Shown in pieces: positions 1 through 6,417 of a DNA stretch of 10,962 bases. The stretch is taken from the NCBI GenBank assembly GCA_947371645.1, contig CANBQJ010000121.1:1-10962 (forward strand), written 5' to 3'. The first letter of the stretch is position 1. Every line of letters starts with the position of its first letter. The notes under the pieces are model-generated. The model saw only the letters and a list, made by a program, of their open reading frames with translations. It searched no databases and was not told where the DNA came from. Made by a program: the position numbers and the translations under genes. Source of the DNA: Burkholderiales bacterium (lineage in GTDB: Bacteria > Pseudomonadota > Gammaproteobacteria > Burkholderiales > Burkholderiaceae).

Positions 1-657
1 CTGGCCTTGGCCTTTCACGGCCTGGTCTGGGGCTTGTGGCGCCAGCACGCGGGCCAGGGTGAGGACGCCCGCGGTGAGCGTGTGCACCTGAGTTTCCGTG
101 CTGTGAGCGCGACGGCACGCGAACAAGCCAAGGTGGCGCCATCGCCCACCCGGCCCCAGGCCGAGCCCACACACCACGTGACCGGCGCCACGCCTCTGTC
201 GCCCAGCCCAGAACCTGCTGCCCCCCCGGCCGATGGCCCCGTCATGGTCGAATCAGGCATGGACGAGGCCCTCCGTGCCGTTGCCGCCCGCGAGCAACAA
301 GCTGCAGCCGGCAATGCGCAAGACCCCTTGGCCATCAATCCCGACGCCTACTGGCCCGCCGACACGCTCGACCAGGCGCCGCAGCTCGCAGGGCCCTGGC
401 AGCTCAATGAGGCGGCCGTGCCCCACCGCGGGCCGGGTCAGCCCAGCACCGTCACCATCGCCATGCGCCTGTGGGTGTCGCCCCAAGGGCACATCGATGC
501 CGTGCAGGTGATCTCGGCCGACCCCGACCTGCCCTGGATCGAAAGCCTGCTGCAACCCATCCAGCAAACCACCCTGCGCCCCGCCTACCAGCAGGGGCGC
601 CCGGTGGCTGCCAGCTGGCTGGTGGAGTGGCAACTGGACCTCAACGCCAGCCTGTGA
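1..657 (+). CDS. TonB-like protein, C-terminal domain (5' end outside window)
   Basis: The reading frame is open to the first base, so this is most likely the 3' part of a longer gene. A TTG at position 7 could be read as a start, but the first residues (LALAFHGLVWGLW) look like the end of a hydrophobic inner-membrane anchor that begins upstream. A Pro/Ala-rich linker follows, roughly residues 40-80 of the visible part. The last 80 or so residues resemble a TonB C-terminal fold: beta strands around TIAMRLWVSPQGHIDAVQV, then a helix, and a final section with RPAYQQGRPVAASWLVEWQL. TonB proteins span the periplasm and pass energy from ExbB-ExbD to outer-membrane receptors. Many paralogues of this shape have no proven partner, and no exbB, exbD or receptor gene is visible here. 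The gene ends 53 bases before ribD. The domain call is moderately sure; a true TonB function is not. Confidence 0.6.
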   Translation: MALAFHGLVWGLWRQHAGQGEDARGERVHLSFRAVSATAREQAKVAPSPTRPQAEPTHHVTGATPLSPSPEPAAPPADGPVMVESGMDEALRAVAAREQQAAAGNAQDPLAINPDAYWPADTLDQAPQLAGPWQLNEAAVPHRGPGQPSTVTIAMRLWVSPQGHIDAVQVISADPDLPWIESLLQPIQQTTLRPAYQQGRPVAASWLVEWQLDLNASL

Positions 658-698
658 GCCCTGCAACCCGGCCGGCGTTCCTGGCTTGCGACAACCCT

Positions 699-704
699 TA
701 TCCT
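699..704 (+). promoter_or_regulatory. Possible -10 hexamer of ribD (leaderless start)
   Basis: TATCCT matches the sigma-70 -10 consensus at four of six positions. It ends 7 bases before the A of the ribD ATG at 711, so transcription would begin at or next to the start codon. I see no good -35 hexamer at 16-18 bases upstream. The main support is that ribB and the ZIP gene show the same spacing. Alone it is weak. Confidence 0.25.
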
Positions 705-710
705 TGGGGC

Positions 711-1901
711 ATGCCCGTGCTTGAAGCCCCATCAGACAGCCCCATGGTCGACGCCAGTGACCCCCACTGGATGGCCCAGGCCCTGGACCAGGCCCGCCAG
801 GCCTTGGTCCTGTCTGCCCCCAACCCGCCAGTGGGCTGCGTCATCCAGCGCGACGGCGTGTTGCTGGGCGCCGGGCACACCCAGCAAGTGGGTGGCCCGC
901 ACGCCGAGGTCATGGCCATGGCCGATGCCCACGGCCGTGGCCACGAGCTGGCAGGTGCCACCGCCTACGTCACCCTGGAGCCGTGCGCCCACCATGGCCG
1001 CACGCCCCCTTGCGCCGACGCGCTGATCCGTGAAGGCCTGGCCCGCGTCGTCGTGGCCCTGCATGACCCCAACCCCCTGGTGGCAGGGCAGGGCACGGCC
1101 CGCCTGCGGGCGGCCGGCATCGAGGTGCACGAGCTGCCCCAAGACCACCCGCAATCCCTGGCCGCGCGCGCCATCAAGGCCGGCTTCCTGTCGCGCATGG
1201 TGCAGCAGCGCCCCTGGGTGCGCCTCAAGGTGGCCGCCTCGTTGGACGGGCGCACCGCCTTGGCCGATGGCCGCAGCCAATGGATCACCAGCGCGGCCGC
1301 GCGCGAAGACGGCCAGCACTGGCGGGCGAGGGCGTCGGCCGTGCTCACCGGCATCGGCACCGTGCTCGACGACGACCCACAGATGAGCGTGCGCGCCTTC
1401 GACACGCCTCGCCAGCCCTGGCGTGTGGTGCTGGACAGCCACTGGCGCCTGCCCACCGGTGCGCGCATGCTGAGCGAAGGCGCGCCGGTGCACGTCTATG
1501 GCCTGGGCACGCCCGAGCCCGGCTTGCAGGCCCGGGCCGCCAGCACCGCCGTGACGCTGGCTGCCCTGCACCTGCACCCGATGAAGGACCACGGCACCCA
1601 TGTCGACCTGCTCACGGTGTTGCGCGACCTGGCCGCCCAGGGCTGCAACGAGTTGCACGTCGAAGCTGGCGCGCGTCTGAACGCCGCCTTCATCACCGCC
1701 GGCCTGGTGGACGAGTACCTGATCTACCTCGCGCCCAAGTTCCTGGGCCCTGGCCGCCCCCTGGCCGATCTGGCCGAATTGCCCGACCTGGCCGCGGCGC
1801 CCACCCTGGCTTTTCACGATGTGCGCCTGGTCGGCCCGGATCTGCGCATTCTGGCCAGCCCGTCCGGGCGGCTGCTTGACCGCACGCGGGCCAACCCCTA
1901 G
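711..1901 (+). CDS. ribD: Bifunctional riboflavin biosynthesis deaminase/reductase RibD
   Basis: RibD deaminates the pyrimidine made from GTP (2,5-diamino-6-ribosylamino-pyrimidinone phosphate) and then reduces its ribose side chain with NADPH, steps two and three of the riboflavin pathway, in the cytoplasm. From the ATG at 711 the protein is 396 residues, close to the usual 360-380. The N-terminal deaminase domain (about 20-160) shows the zinc-site motif HAE (64-66) and PCAHHGRTPPC (91-101) with its two cysteines. The C-terminal reductase domain (about 168-385) shows KVAASLDGRTA, the DDPQMSVR segment near 221-228 and VEAGARLNAAF near 318-327. The open frame extends upstream to 471, inside the TonB-like gene, but the upstream residues do not resemble RibD. 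ATGs at 744 and 771 are possible alternatives: 744 leaves a compact N-terminus, 771 corresponds to the start of the first family helix. None has a convincing Shine-Dalgarno sequence. Identification is sure; the exact start is not. Confidence 0.95.
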   Translation: MPVLEAPSDSPMVDASDPHWMAQALDQARQALVLSAPNPPVGCVIQRDGVLLGAGHTQQVGGPHAEVMAMADAHGRGHELAGATAYVTLEPCAHHGRTPPCADALIREGLARVVVALHDPNPLVAGQGTARLRAAGIEVHELPQDHPQSLAARAIKAGFLSRMVQQRPWVRLKVAASLDGRTALADGRSQWITSAAAREDGQHWRARASAVLTGIGTVLDDDPQMSVRAFDTPRQPWRVVLDSHWRLPTGARMLSEGAPVHVYGLGTPEPGLQARAASTAVTLAALHLHPMKDHGTHVDLLTVLRDLAAQGCNELHVEAGARLNAAFITAGLVDEYLIYLAPKFLGPGRPLADLAELPDLAAAPTLAFHDVRLVGPDLRILASPSGRLLDRTRANP

Positions 1902-1911
1902 GTCTGGCGCC

Positions 1912-1917
1912 TACAAT
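1912..1917 (+). promoter_or_regulatory. Probable -10 hexamer of ribB (leaderless start)
   Basis: TACAAT matches the sigma-70 -10 consensus at five of six positions and lies between the ribD stop (1901) and the ribB ATG (1924). Six bases (CGCGGG) separate the hexamer from the ATG, so a normal start site would fall on the A of the ATG and give a leaderless mRNA. There is no Shine-Dalgarno sequence in this short gap, which fits. No clear -35 hexamer is seen; the region 1888-1894 is GC-rich. ribB could be transcribed both from here and by read-through from ribD. Confidence 0.5.
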
Positions 1918-1923
1918 CGCGGG

Positions 1924-3054
1924 ATGCCTATTTCCCCCATCCCCGAGCTGATCGCCGAGCTGGCCGCAGGCCGCATGGTCATCCTGGTCGACGAAGAAGA
2001 CCGCGAAAACGAAGGTGACCTGGTCCTGGCCTCTGACCACGTCACGCCTGAAGCCATCAACTTCATGGCCAAGTACGGCCGCGGCCTCATCTGCCTGACG
2101 CTGACGCGCGAACGCTGCGAACGCCTGCAGCTGCCGCCCATGGCCACGCGCAATGGCACCAAGCACGGCACGGCCTTCACCGTGTCGATTGAAGCTGTCG
2201 AGGGCGTGACCACCGGCATCTCGGCGGCCGACCGCGCCCGCACCGTGCAGGCAGCTGTGGCCCGCGAGGCCAAGGCCACCGACCTGGTCCAGCCCGGCCA
2301 CATCTTCCCGCTGCAGGCGCAAGACGGCGGCGTGCTCATGCGCGCCGGCCACACCGAAGCCGGTTGCGACCTCTCCGGCATGGCCGGCCTGACGCCTTCG
2401 GCCGTGATCTGCGAGATCATGAACGACGACGGCACCATGGCCCGCCTGCCCGACCTGCAGGTCTTTGCCAAAGAGCACGGCCTGAAGATCGGCACGATTG
2501 CCGACCTGATCCAGTACCGCAGCCGCAACGAGTCGCTCATCGAGCGCATCGGCACCCGCAGCATGGCGACGCCGGAAGGTGCCTTCGACGCCCAGGTCTT
2601 CCGCGACCGCACGGGCGCTGTCCACCTCGCCTTGAGCCTGGGGCAGTGGGGCCCGTCCGACGAGGTGCTGGTGCGCGTGCACGAGCCCTTCAGCGCCCTC
2701 GACTGGCTGGACTCGGGCAGCAAGCAGCATTCCTGGCCGCTGCCCAAGGCCCTGGCCGCCGTGCGCGAAGCCGGCCGTGGCGTGCTGGTGCTGCTCAATG
2801 CGGGCGACGACCGCGAGCGCCTGCTCGACAAGCTGCTGCCCGCCTCTGATGCCACCGCGCCCAAGACCCCGGTTGACCTGCGCACCTACGGCGTGGGCGC
2901 CCAGATCCTCAAGCAGATGGGCGTTCAGCGCATGCGCCTGCTGGGCAATCAGCAACGTTTGCCCAGCATGATGGGCTACGGCCTGGAAGTGGCTGGCTTC
3001 CTGCGCTCGGATGGCACCGCCATGGCCGCGCTGCCCGTGTCGCCTGGAGGCTGA
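1924..3054 (+). CDS. ribB: 3,4-dihydroxy-2-butanone 4-phosphate synthase with degenerate GTP cyclohydrolase II domain (RibBA/RibBX-like)
   Basis: The N-terminal half converts ribulose 5-phosphate to 3,4-dihydroxy-2-butanone 4-phosphate and formate, supplying the four-carbon unit that RibH joins to the pyrimidine. The protein has 376 residues. The synthase domain (about 1-202) is intact: [12 protein letters not shown] (21-32) carries the acidic metal and substrate residues, GRGLICL is at 52-58, and HTEAGCDL (143-150) holds the catalytic His and Glu. Residues 203-363 align with GTP cyclohydrolase II, but the segment after VRVHE (251-255) that normally has three zinc cysteines has none, and the usual GRGIGL loop is lost. 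[12 protein letters not shown] (318-329) and GYGLEV (351-356) remain. The second domain is therefore probably inactive, like the RibBX variants known in Proteobacteria. Automatic annotation may call it bifunctional RibBA. The frame is open upstream to 1819 but only as an extension into ribD; ATG 1924 fits the family N-terminus. Confidence 0.9.
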   Translation: MPISPIPELIAELAAGRMVILVDEEDRENEGDLVLASDHVTPEAINFMAKYGRGLICLTLTRERCERLQLPPMATRNGTKHGTAFTVSIEAVEGVTTGISAADRARTVQAAVAREAKATDLVQPGHIFPLQAQDGGVLMRAGHTEAGCDLSGMAGLTPSAVICEIMNDDGTMARLPDLQVFAKEHGLKIGTIADLIQYRSRNESLIERIGTRSMATPEGAFDAQVFRDRTGAVHLALSLGQWGPSDEVLVRVHEPFSALDWLDSGSKQHSWPLPKALAAVREAGRGVLVLLNAGDDRERLLDKLLPASDATAPKTPVDLRTYGVGAQILKQMGVQRMRLLGNQQRLPSMMGYGLEVAGFLRSDGTAMAALPVSPGG

Positions 3055-3055
3055 T

Positions 3056-3086
3056 CCCGATCGGGCTGGACAAACAGGTCCAGCCC
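3056..3086 (+). promoter_or_regulatory. Inverted repeats between ribB and ribH: possible attenuator, processing site or weak terminator
   Basis: A perfect 9-base inverted repeat, GGGCTGGAC (3063-3071) and GTCCAGCCC (3078-3086) with loop AAACAG, starts 9 bases after the ribB stop. A 10-base palindrome, CCCGATCGGG (3056-3065), shares its last three bases, so the two structures exclude each other in part. No T-run follows the stem; the next bases are ACGACCTTGTCT, then a pyrimidine-rich tract (about 3110-3128). It is thus not a standard intrinsic terminator. It could modulate read-through to ribH-nusB, protect the ribB mRNA 3' end, or be a processing site. There is no sign of an FMN riboswitch in this 100-base gap. 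Confidence 0.45.
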
Positions 3087-3154
3087 ACGACCTTGTCTCT
3101 GCACAACCTCGTTCTTTCTTTCCCCCCAATCGCTCTTTTCACGGACACCGCATC

Positions 3155-3619
3155 ATGCAAGGCGCAGACAAAGGCCAATCAGGCCGCCTCGATGGACACG
3201 ACATTCGCGTCGGCATCGTTCAAGCCCGTTTCAACGACGACATCACCTCCCGCATGGCCCAGGCCTGCACCGACGAGCTGCTGAAGCTGGGCGTGGCGCT
3301 CAAGCACATCCAGCACGTGACCGTGCCCGGCGCCCTGGAAGTGGCCGTGGCCCTGCAGGCCATGGCCGACAGCGAGCGTTTTGACGCCCTGGTGGCCCTG
3401 GGTTGCATCATCCGTGGTGAGACCTACCACTTCGAGCTGGTGGCCAACGAAAGTGGCGCCGGCGTGACCCGCGTCAGCCTGGACCACCATGTGCCCGTGG
3501 CCAACGCCATCCTGACGGTCGAGAACCAGGCGCAGGCTGAAGCCCGCGTGGAAGACAAGGCGCGTGACGCCGCCCGTGTTGCCGTGGAAATGGCCAACCT
3601 GCTGGACGAGCTGCTGTGA
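3155..3619 (+). CDS. ribH: 6,7-dimethyl-8-ribityllumazine synthase RibH
   Basis: RibH condenses 5-amino-6-ribitylaminouracil with the four-carbon product of RibB, giving lumazine, the direct precursor of riboflavin; members usually form pentamers or 60-mer shells. From the ATG at 3155 the protein has 154 residues, the normal size. Family landmarks are RFN (25-27) for substrate binding, VPGALEV (57-63), [20 protein letters not shown] (81-100) with the catalytic His 92, and [19 protein letters not shown] (113-131) forming the next subunit contact. The frame is open upstream to 3011 but that part overlaps ribB and has no similarity to the family. The Shine-Dalgarno sequence is weak (ACGGAC about 8 bases upstream). 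The stop codon overlaps the GTG start of nusB. The 100-base gap after ribB contains a hairpin. Very sure of the function. Confidence 0.95.
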   Translation: MQGADKGQSGRLDGHDIRVGIVQARFNDDITSRMAQACTDELLKLGVALKHIQHVTVPGALEVAVALQAMADSERFDALVALGCIIRGETYHFELVANESGAGVTRVSLDHHVPVANAILTVENQAQAEARVEDKARDAARVAVEMANLLDELL

Positions 3620-4173
3620 GTCAAGACACCCCCAACACCCCTGGCGCGCCCGCAGACGCATCGCCCAAGCCCGCGCCCGAGGGCCGTCCGGCCCGCAAGA
3701 CCGCCAACGGTGCCCCGCCGCCGCGTGACCGTGCCAAATCGGCCCGCCGCCGCGCGCGTGAACTGGCCCTGCAAGGCCTCTACGAGTGGCAACTCAACCC
3801 GGATGACGGTGGCGCCATCGAGGCCCACATGCGCGAACAGGAAGACTTTGCCAAGTGCGACCGCGCGCACTTCGATGCCTTGCTGCACGGATGCATCGAA
3901 CAGCACCTGCAACTCGATCAGAGCCTGCTCAAGTTCCTGGACCGTCCGGTCGAAGAACTGTCGCCGGTGGAGCATGCGGTGCTGTGGATTGGTGTGTACG
4001 AACTCACACACTGTCTGGACGTGCCGTACAAGGTGGCCATCAACGAAGCTGTTGAGCTGGCCAAGAGCTTTGGCGGCACCGATGGCCACAAGTACGTCAA
4101 TGGCGTGCTGGACCACCTGGCACCGGGCCTGCGCCCGGACGAAGTCAAAGCGGCGCGCCCCAACCCACGTTGA
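3616..4173 (+). CDS. nusB: Transcription antitermination factor NusB
   Basis: NusB binds boxA RNA together with NusE (ribosomal protein S10) and helps RNA polymerase read through rRNA operons. The protein has 185 residues against a usual 140-150. The conserved all-helical core runs from about 41 to 170, with [18 protein letters not shown] (41-58), [15 protein letters not shown] (116-130), [19 protein letters not shown] (136-154) and KYVNGVLD (159-166). The first 40 residues are a Pro/Ala/Lys-rich, probably disordered tail, and about 15 extra residues follow the core. The start is a GTG that overlaps the ribH stop in the sequence GTGA, which implies translational coupling; no ATG in this frame lies before the core, so GTG 3616 is favoured. 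The ribH-nusB order is common in proteobacteria. Confidence 0.93.
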   Translation: MSQDTPNTPGAPADASPKPAPEGRPARKTANGAPPPRDRAKSARRRARELALQGLYEWQLNPDDGGAIEAHMREQEDFAKCDRAHFDALLHGCIEQHLQLDQSLLKFLDRPVEELSPVEHAVLWIGVYELTHCLDVPYKVAINEAVELAKSFGGTDGHKYVNGVLDHLAPGLRPDEVKAARPNPR

Positions 4174-4212
4174 GACGCGCGATGGGGTATCTGAACGGGG
4201 ACCTGAGCTGCC

Positions 4213-5865
4213 GTGTCTACGCGTGACACCCAACCGGCCATCACCCAGCCTTACGACGAGGAGGCTGCGCAGCGCCTCGCCGACGAGGACCTGGACACGG
4301 TGCTGGACACCCGGCCGCTGCCCGACGCCTTGACCAGTGGCCCCAGCAAGGGCCGCCCCGAGTTGATGGCCAGCATCGGGCACATCGGGCGCTATGCGCT
4401 GAAGTACGTGGTGGGCGAGGGCGGCCTGGGCACGGTCTACGCGGCCCACGACCCGCTGCTGTCCCGGCTGATTGCCATCAAGACCTTGAACGTGGACCTG
4501 CCCGCGGCCGACCGCGAGCAGTTCAACGCGCTCTTCCTCAACGAGGCCAAGGCGGCAGGCAGCCTGAGCCACCCGCACATCGTCACCACCTATGACGCGG
4601 GCACCAGCGACCAGGGCACCTACATCGCCATGGAGCTGCTGCGCGGCAAGGACCTGCGCCAGCTGCTGGCCATGGGCTGGCGGCCCACGCCGGCCCAGGC
4701 CGCGCTGATCGTGCGGCGCGTGGCCGATGCCCTGAGCTATGCCCACCACAAGGGCGTCATCCACCGCGACATCAAGCCGGCCAACGTCTTCATGGTGGGC
4801 CGCACCCAGCCGCGCGTGCTGGACTTCGGCATCGCCCGCATCCGCCAGGTCGAAAGCCTGGCCCAGCGCGATGACCCGCAAAGCCGCTTCCAGGAGCTGA
4901 TTGGCGGCTCTCCGTATTACATGGCGCCGGAGATGGTGCGGCAGCAGGCGGTGGACCGCCGTGTGGACGTCTACGCCCTGGGTGTGGTGCTCTACGAGAT
5001 GCTGGTGGGCCAGCGTGCCTTCGGGGGCAACAGCCTGGAAGACATCGGGCAAGAGGTGCTCAACAAGGCGGTGCCCCTGGCGCATGAGCTGAACCCGGCC
5101 GTGCCGCCATCGCTCTCCGAGATCGTGGCGCGTGCCATGCACCGAGACCTGGACCAGCGCACGCGCTCCGCCCGCCGCCTGGCCGGTGAGTTGCGCGACT
5201 GGCTGCACAGCGTGGGCGCCGACGTGGGCCAGGCCCAGGCCACACGCCTGCCTGGCCAGGACAGCGCCAGCCGTGACTGGCGGCCCCTGTGGTGGACGCT
5301 GGCCGGCGTGGGCTGGGCGGCGGCGCTGGGCGTCGGTGGGTGGATGTTCTGGCAGTCGCGTGCGGTCAAGCCCGTGGCGACGGATGAGGCGCCGGTTGTC
5401 GCCAAGGCCATGGCGACACCGGCTCGGCCGCAGGCGTCAACGATGGCGCCGGCGGTGCCAGTCGTCGCCTCGGTTCCCTCTGCCGCTCCGGTTGCCACGG
5501 TTGCCACCGTTGTGATTGCCAAGCCCGGGCCCATGCCCGTGCCCGTCGCACCGACGGTGCCCACCATGGTGACCGCCCAGGGGCCCAAGGTGACGCAAGA
5601 GCGCGCCTCGGCAGCGCCCGCTGCCACCGCGGCCCTTGTTGCCGCCCCTGTGGCCGTGGCCATGGGCACCGTGAGATTGAGCGTCGAGCCCTGGGCGGAG
5701 GTCTGGGTGGACGGCAAGTCCATGGGCCTGACGCCACCGCTCACCCAGCTCAAGCTGCCGGCCGGTGCGCACAAGCTGCAACTGCGCAATGGCGACCTGT
5801 CGCCCAGCGAACTGACCGTGACGGTGCCTGCGGGCAAGTACGTCACCGTGCAGCATCGCTTCTGA
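4213..5865 (+). CDS. Membrane-anchored Ser/Thr protein kinase with C-terminal PEGA domain
   Basis: A Hanks-type kinase of 550 residues. An acidic, probably disordered N-terminus (1-57) precedes the kinase domain (about 60-330). All main motifs are present: glycine loop VGEGGLGTVY (67-76), ATP-binding Lys 90, helix C Glu 111, catalytic loop HRDIKPAN (184-191), DFG (204-206), APE (238-240) and the helix F Asp 252. It should therefore be active, and it is of the RD class. One transmembrane segment (about 359-380) is followed by a low-complexity Ala/Pro/Val linker (about 385-484) and a PEGA domain (485-550) with VEPWAEVWVDGK and LPAGAHKLQLRN. The PEGA part is inferred to be periplasmic. The GTG at 4213 is the first start after an in-frame stop at 4204-4206; a GGGGA at 4197-4201 may serve as ribosome binding site. 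The substrate is unknown. Similar kinases occur near type VI secretion genes in Burkholderiales, but no such gene is visible here. It probably belongs to the same transcript as nusB and the next gene. Confidence 0.88.
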   Translation: MSTRDTQPAITQPYDEEAAQRLADEDLDTVLDTRPLPDALTSGPSKGRPELMASIGHIGRYALKYVVGEGGLGTVYAAHDPLLSRLIAIKTLNVDLPAADREQFNALFLNEAKAAGSLSHPHIVTTYDAGTSDQGTYIAMELLRGKDLRQLLAMGWRPTPAQAALIVRRVADALSYAHHKGVIHRDIKPANVFMVGRTQPRVLDFGIARIRQVESLAQRDDPQSRFQELIGGSPYYMAPEMVRQQAVDRRVDVYALGVVLYEMLVGQRAFGGNSLEDIGQEVLNKAVPLAHELNPAVPPSLSEIVARAMHRDLDQRTRSARRLAGELRDWLHSVGADVGQAQATRLPGQDSASRDWRPLWWTLAGVGWAAALGVGGWMFWQSRAVKPVATDEAPVVAKAMATPARPQASTMAPAVPVVASVPSAAPVATVATVVIAKPGPMPVPVAPTVPTMVTAQGPKVTQERASAAPAATAALVAAPVAVAMGTVRLSVEPWAEVWVDGKSMGLTPPLTQLKLPAGAHKLQLRNGDLSPSELTVTVPAGKYVTVQHRF

Positions 5866-5893
5866 GCTTTCGCTTTCACACACACATCTGCTG

Positions 5894-5898
5894 AGGAG
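5894..5898 (+). promoter_or_regulatory. Strong ribosome binding site of the lipoprotein gene
   Basis: AGGAG stands 5 bases before the ATG at 5904. It is the clearest Shine-Dalgarno sequence in the window, stronger than those of the preceding genes, and suggests that the small lipoprotein is made in larger amounts than the kinase from the same message. Confidence 0.7.
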
Positions 5899-5903
5899 TT
5901 TCC

Positions 5904-6395
5904 ATGTCTGTCTTGCATCGCCTGGCGTCGGTGAGCACGGTGCTGTCTTTGAGCCTGCTGGGCGCGTGCGCCTACCCAGGTGGCAACGCCACACAGGCGC
6001 CTGAGGCCGCGGCCGCAGAGGCCTCACAGGCCCAGGCGGCCCAGGCGGCTGCGCAGGCCGCCCTGGCACCCGTGCCCGCCGCACCGGTCGCCCCGCAAGC
6101 TGCCCCGGGCGAAGCGGCCCTGGCCGATGGCGTCAAGGCCTATCAATCAGGCCAGTACAAACAGGCTGAAACCCAGCTCACGGCCGCGCTCAAGGCAGGC
6201 TTGACGGCGCCTGCAGACCTGGTCGCGGCCCACAAGCACCTGGCCTTCATCTATTGCACCAGCAAGCGTGACAGCCTGTGCGCGGCATCGTTCAAGGCGG
6301 CCAAAGCGGCGGACCCGGCCTTTGCGCTGAGCAAGGCCGAAGCTGGCCACCCGATGTGGTCGAAGACCTACAAGCGGGCCTTGGGCCTCAAGTAA
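5904..6395 (+). CDS. Small TPR-like lipoprotein, TssQ-like
   Basis: This 163-residue protein begins with a signal peptide ending in a lipobox (LLGA before Cys 22), so it should be lipidated at Cys 22; the next residue is Ala, not Asp, which favours the outer membrane. Residues 30-70 form an Ala/Gln/Pro-rich spacer. Residues 70-163 look like a short TPR-type helical domain: ALADGVKAYQSGQYKQAETQ, then AAHKHLAFIYCTSKRDSLCA with Cys 118 and Cys 126 that could form a disulfide, and a final DPAFALSKAEAGHPMW (137-152). The AFxYC and AEAGHPxW pattern is what I associate with the TssQ family of type VI secretion-associated lipoproteins, but no tss gene is near, so this is a resemblance and not a proven role. 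It lies 38 bases after the kinase gene and is likely cotranscribed, so it may act with the kinase's PEGA domain in the periplasm. Confidence 0.75.
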   Translation: MSVLHRLASVSTVLSLSLLGACAYPGGNATQAPEAAAAEASQAQAAQAAAQAALAPVPAAPVAPQAAPGEAALADGVKAYQSGQYKQAETQLTAALKAGLTAPADLVAAHKHLAFIYCTSKRDSLCAASFKAAKAADPAFALSKAEAGHPMWSKTYKRALGLK

Positions 6396-6417
6396 GCGGC
6401 GTCACACGCTGCCGCTT
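6394..6417. terminator. Small hairpin joining the two convergent stop codons (possible bidirectional terminator)
   Basis: AAGCGGC (6394-6400) pairs perfectly with GCCGCTT (6411-6417) around a 10-base loop. The left arm begins inside the TAA of the lipoprotein gene and the right arm ends at the first base of the ppx stop triplet. The AA and TT ends give a minimal A/T edge on both strands, but there is no real T-run. It may stop transcription weakly from both sides or only protect the 3' ends. Confidence 0.4.

Noticed and set aside
1902..1923. FMN riboswitch before ribB
   Set aside because: Only 22 bases separate ribD from ribB, too short for the RFN element, and no RFN-like sequence is seen before ribD or ribH.
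1693..3129. Open frame of 478 residues on the minus strand opposite ribB
   Set aside because: Antisense shadow of ribB; no recognisable domain and no ribosome binding site.
4182..4226. 14-codon open frame (ATG to TGA) overlapping the start of the kinase gene, possible leader peptide
   Set aside because: No Shine-Dalgarno sequence before it, no regulatory codon run, and such short frames are expected by chance.
3424..5208. Long open frame (594 residues) on the minus strand across ribH, nusB and the kinase
   Set aside because: It mirrors well-identified genes on the + strand, has His/Gln/Val-rich composition typical of high-GC antisense frames, and resembles no family.
5385..5670. Repetitive GCC/GTT-rich tract in the kinase gene as a DNA repeat
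   Set aside because: Low-complexity coding sequence for the Ala/Pro/Val linker; copies are not exact.
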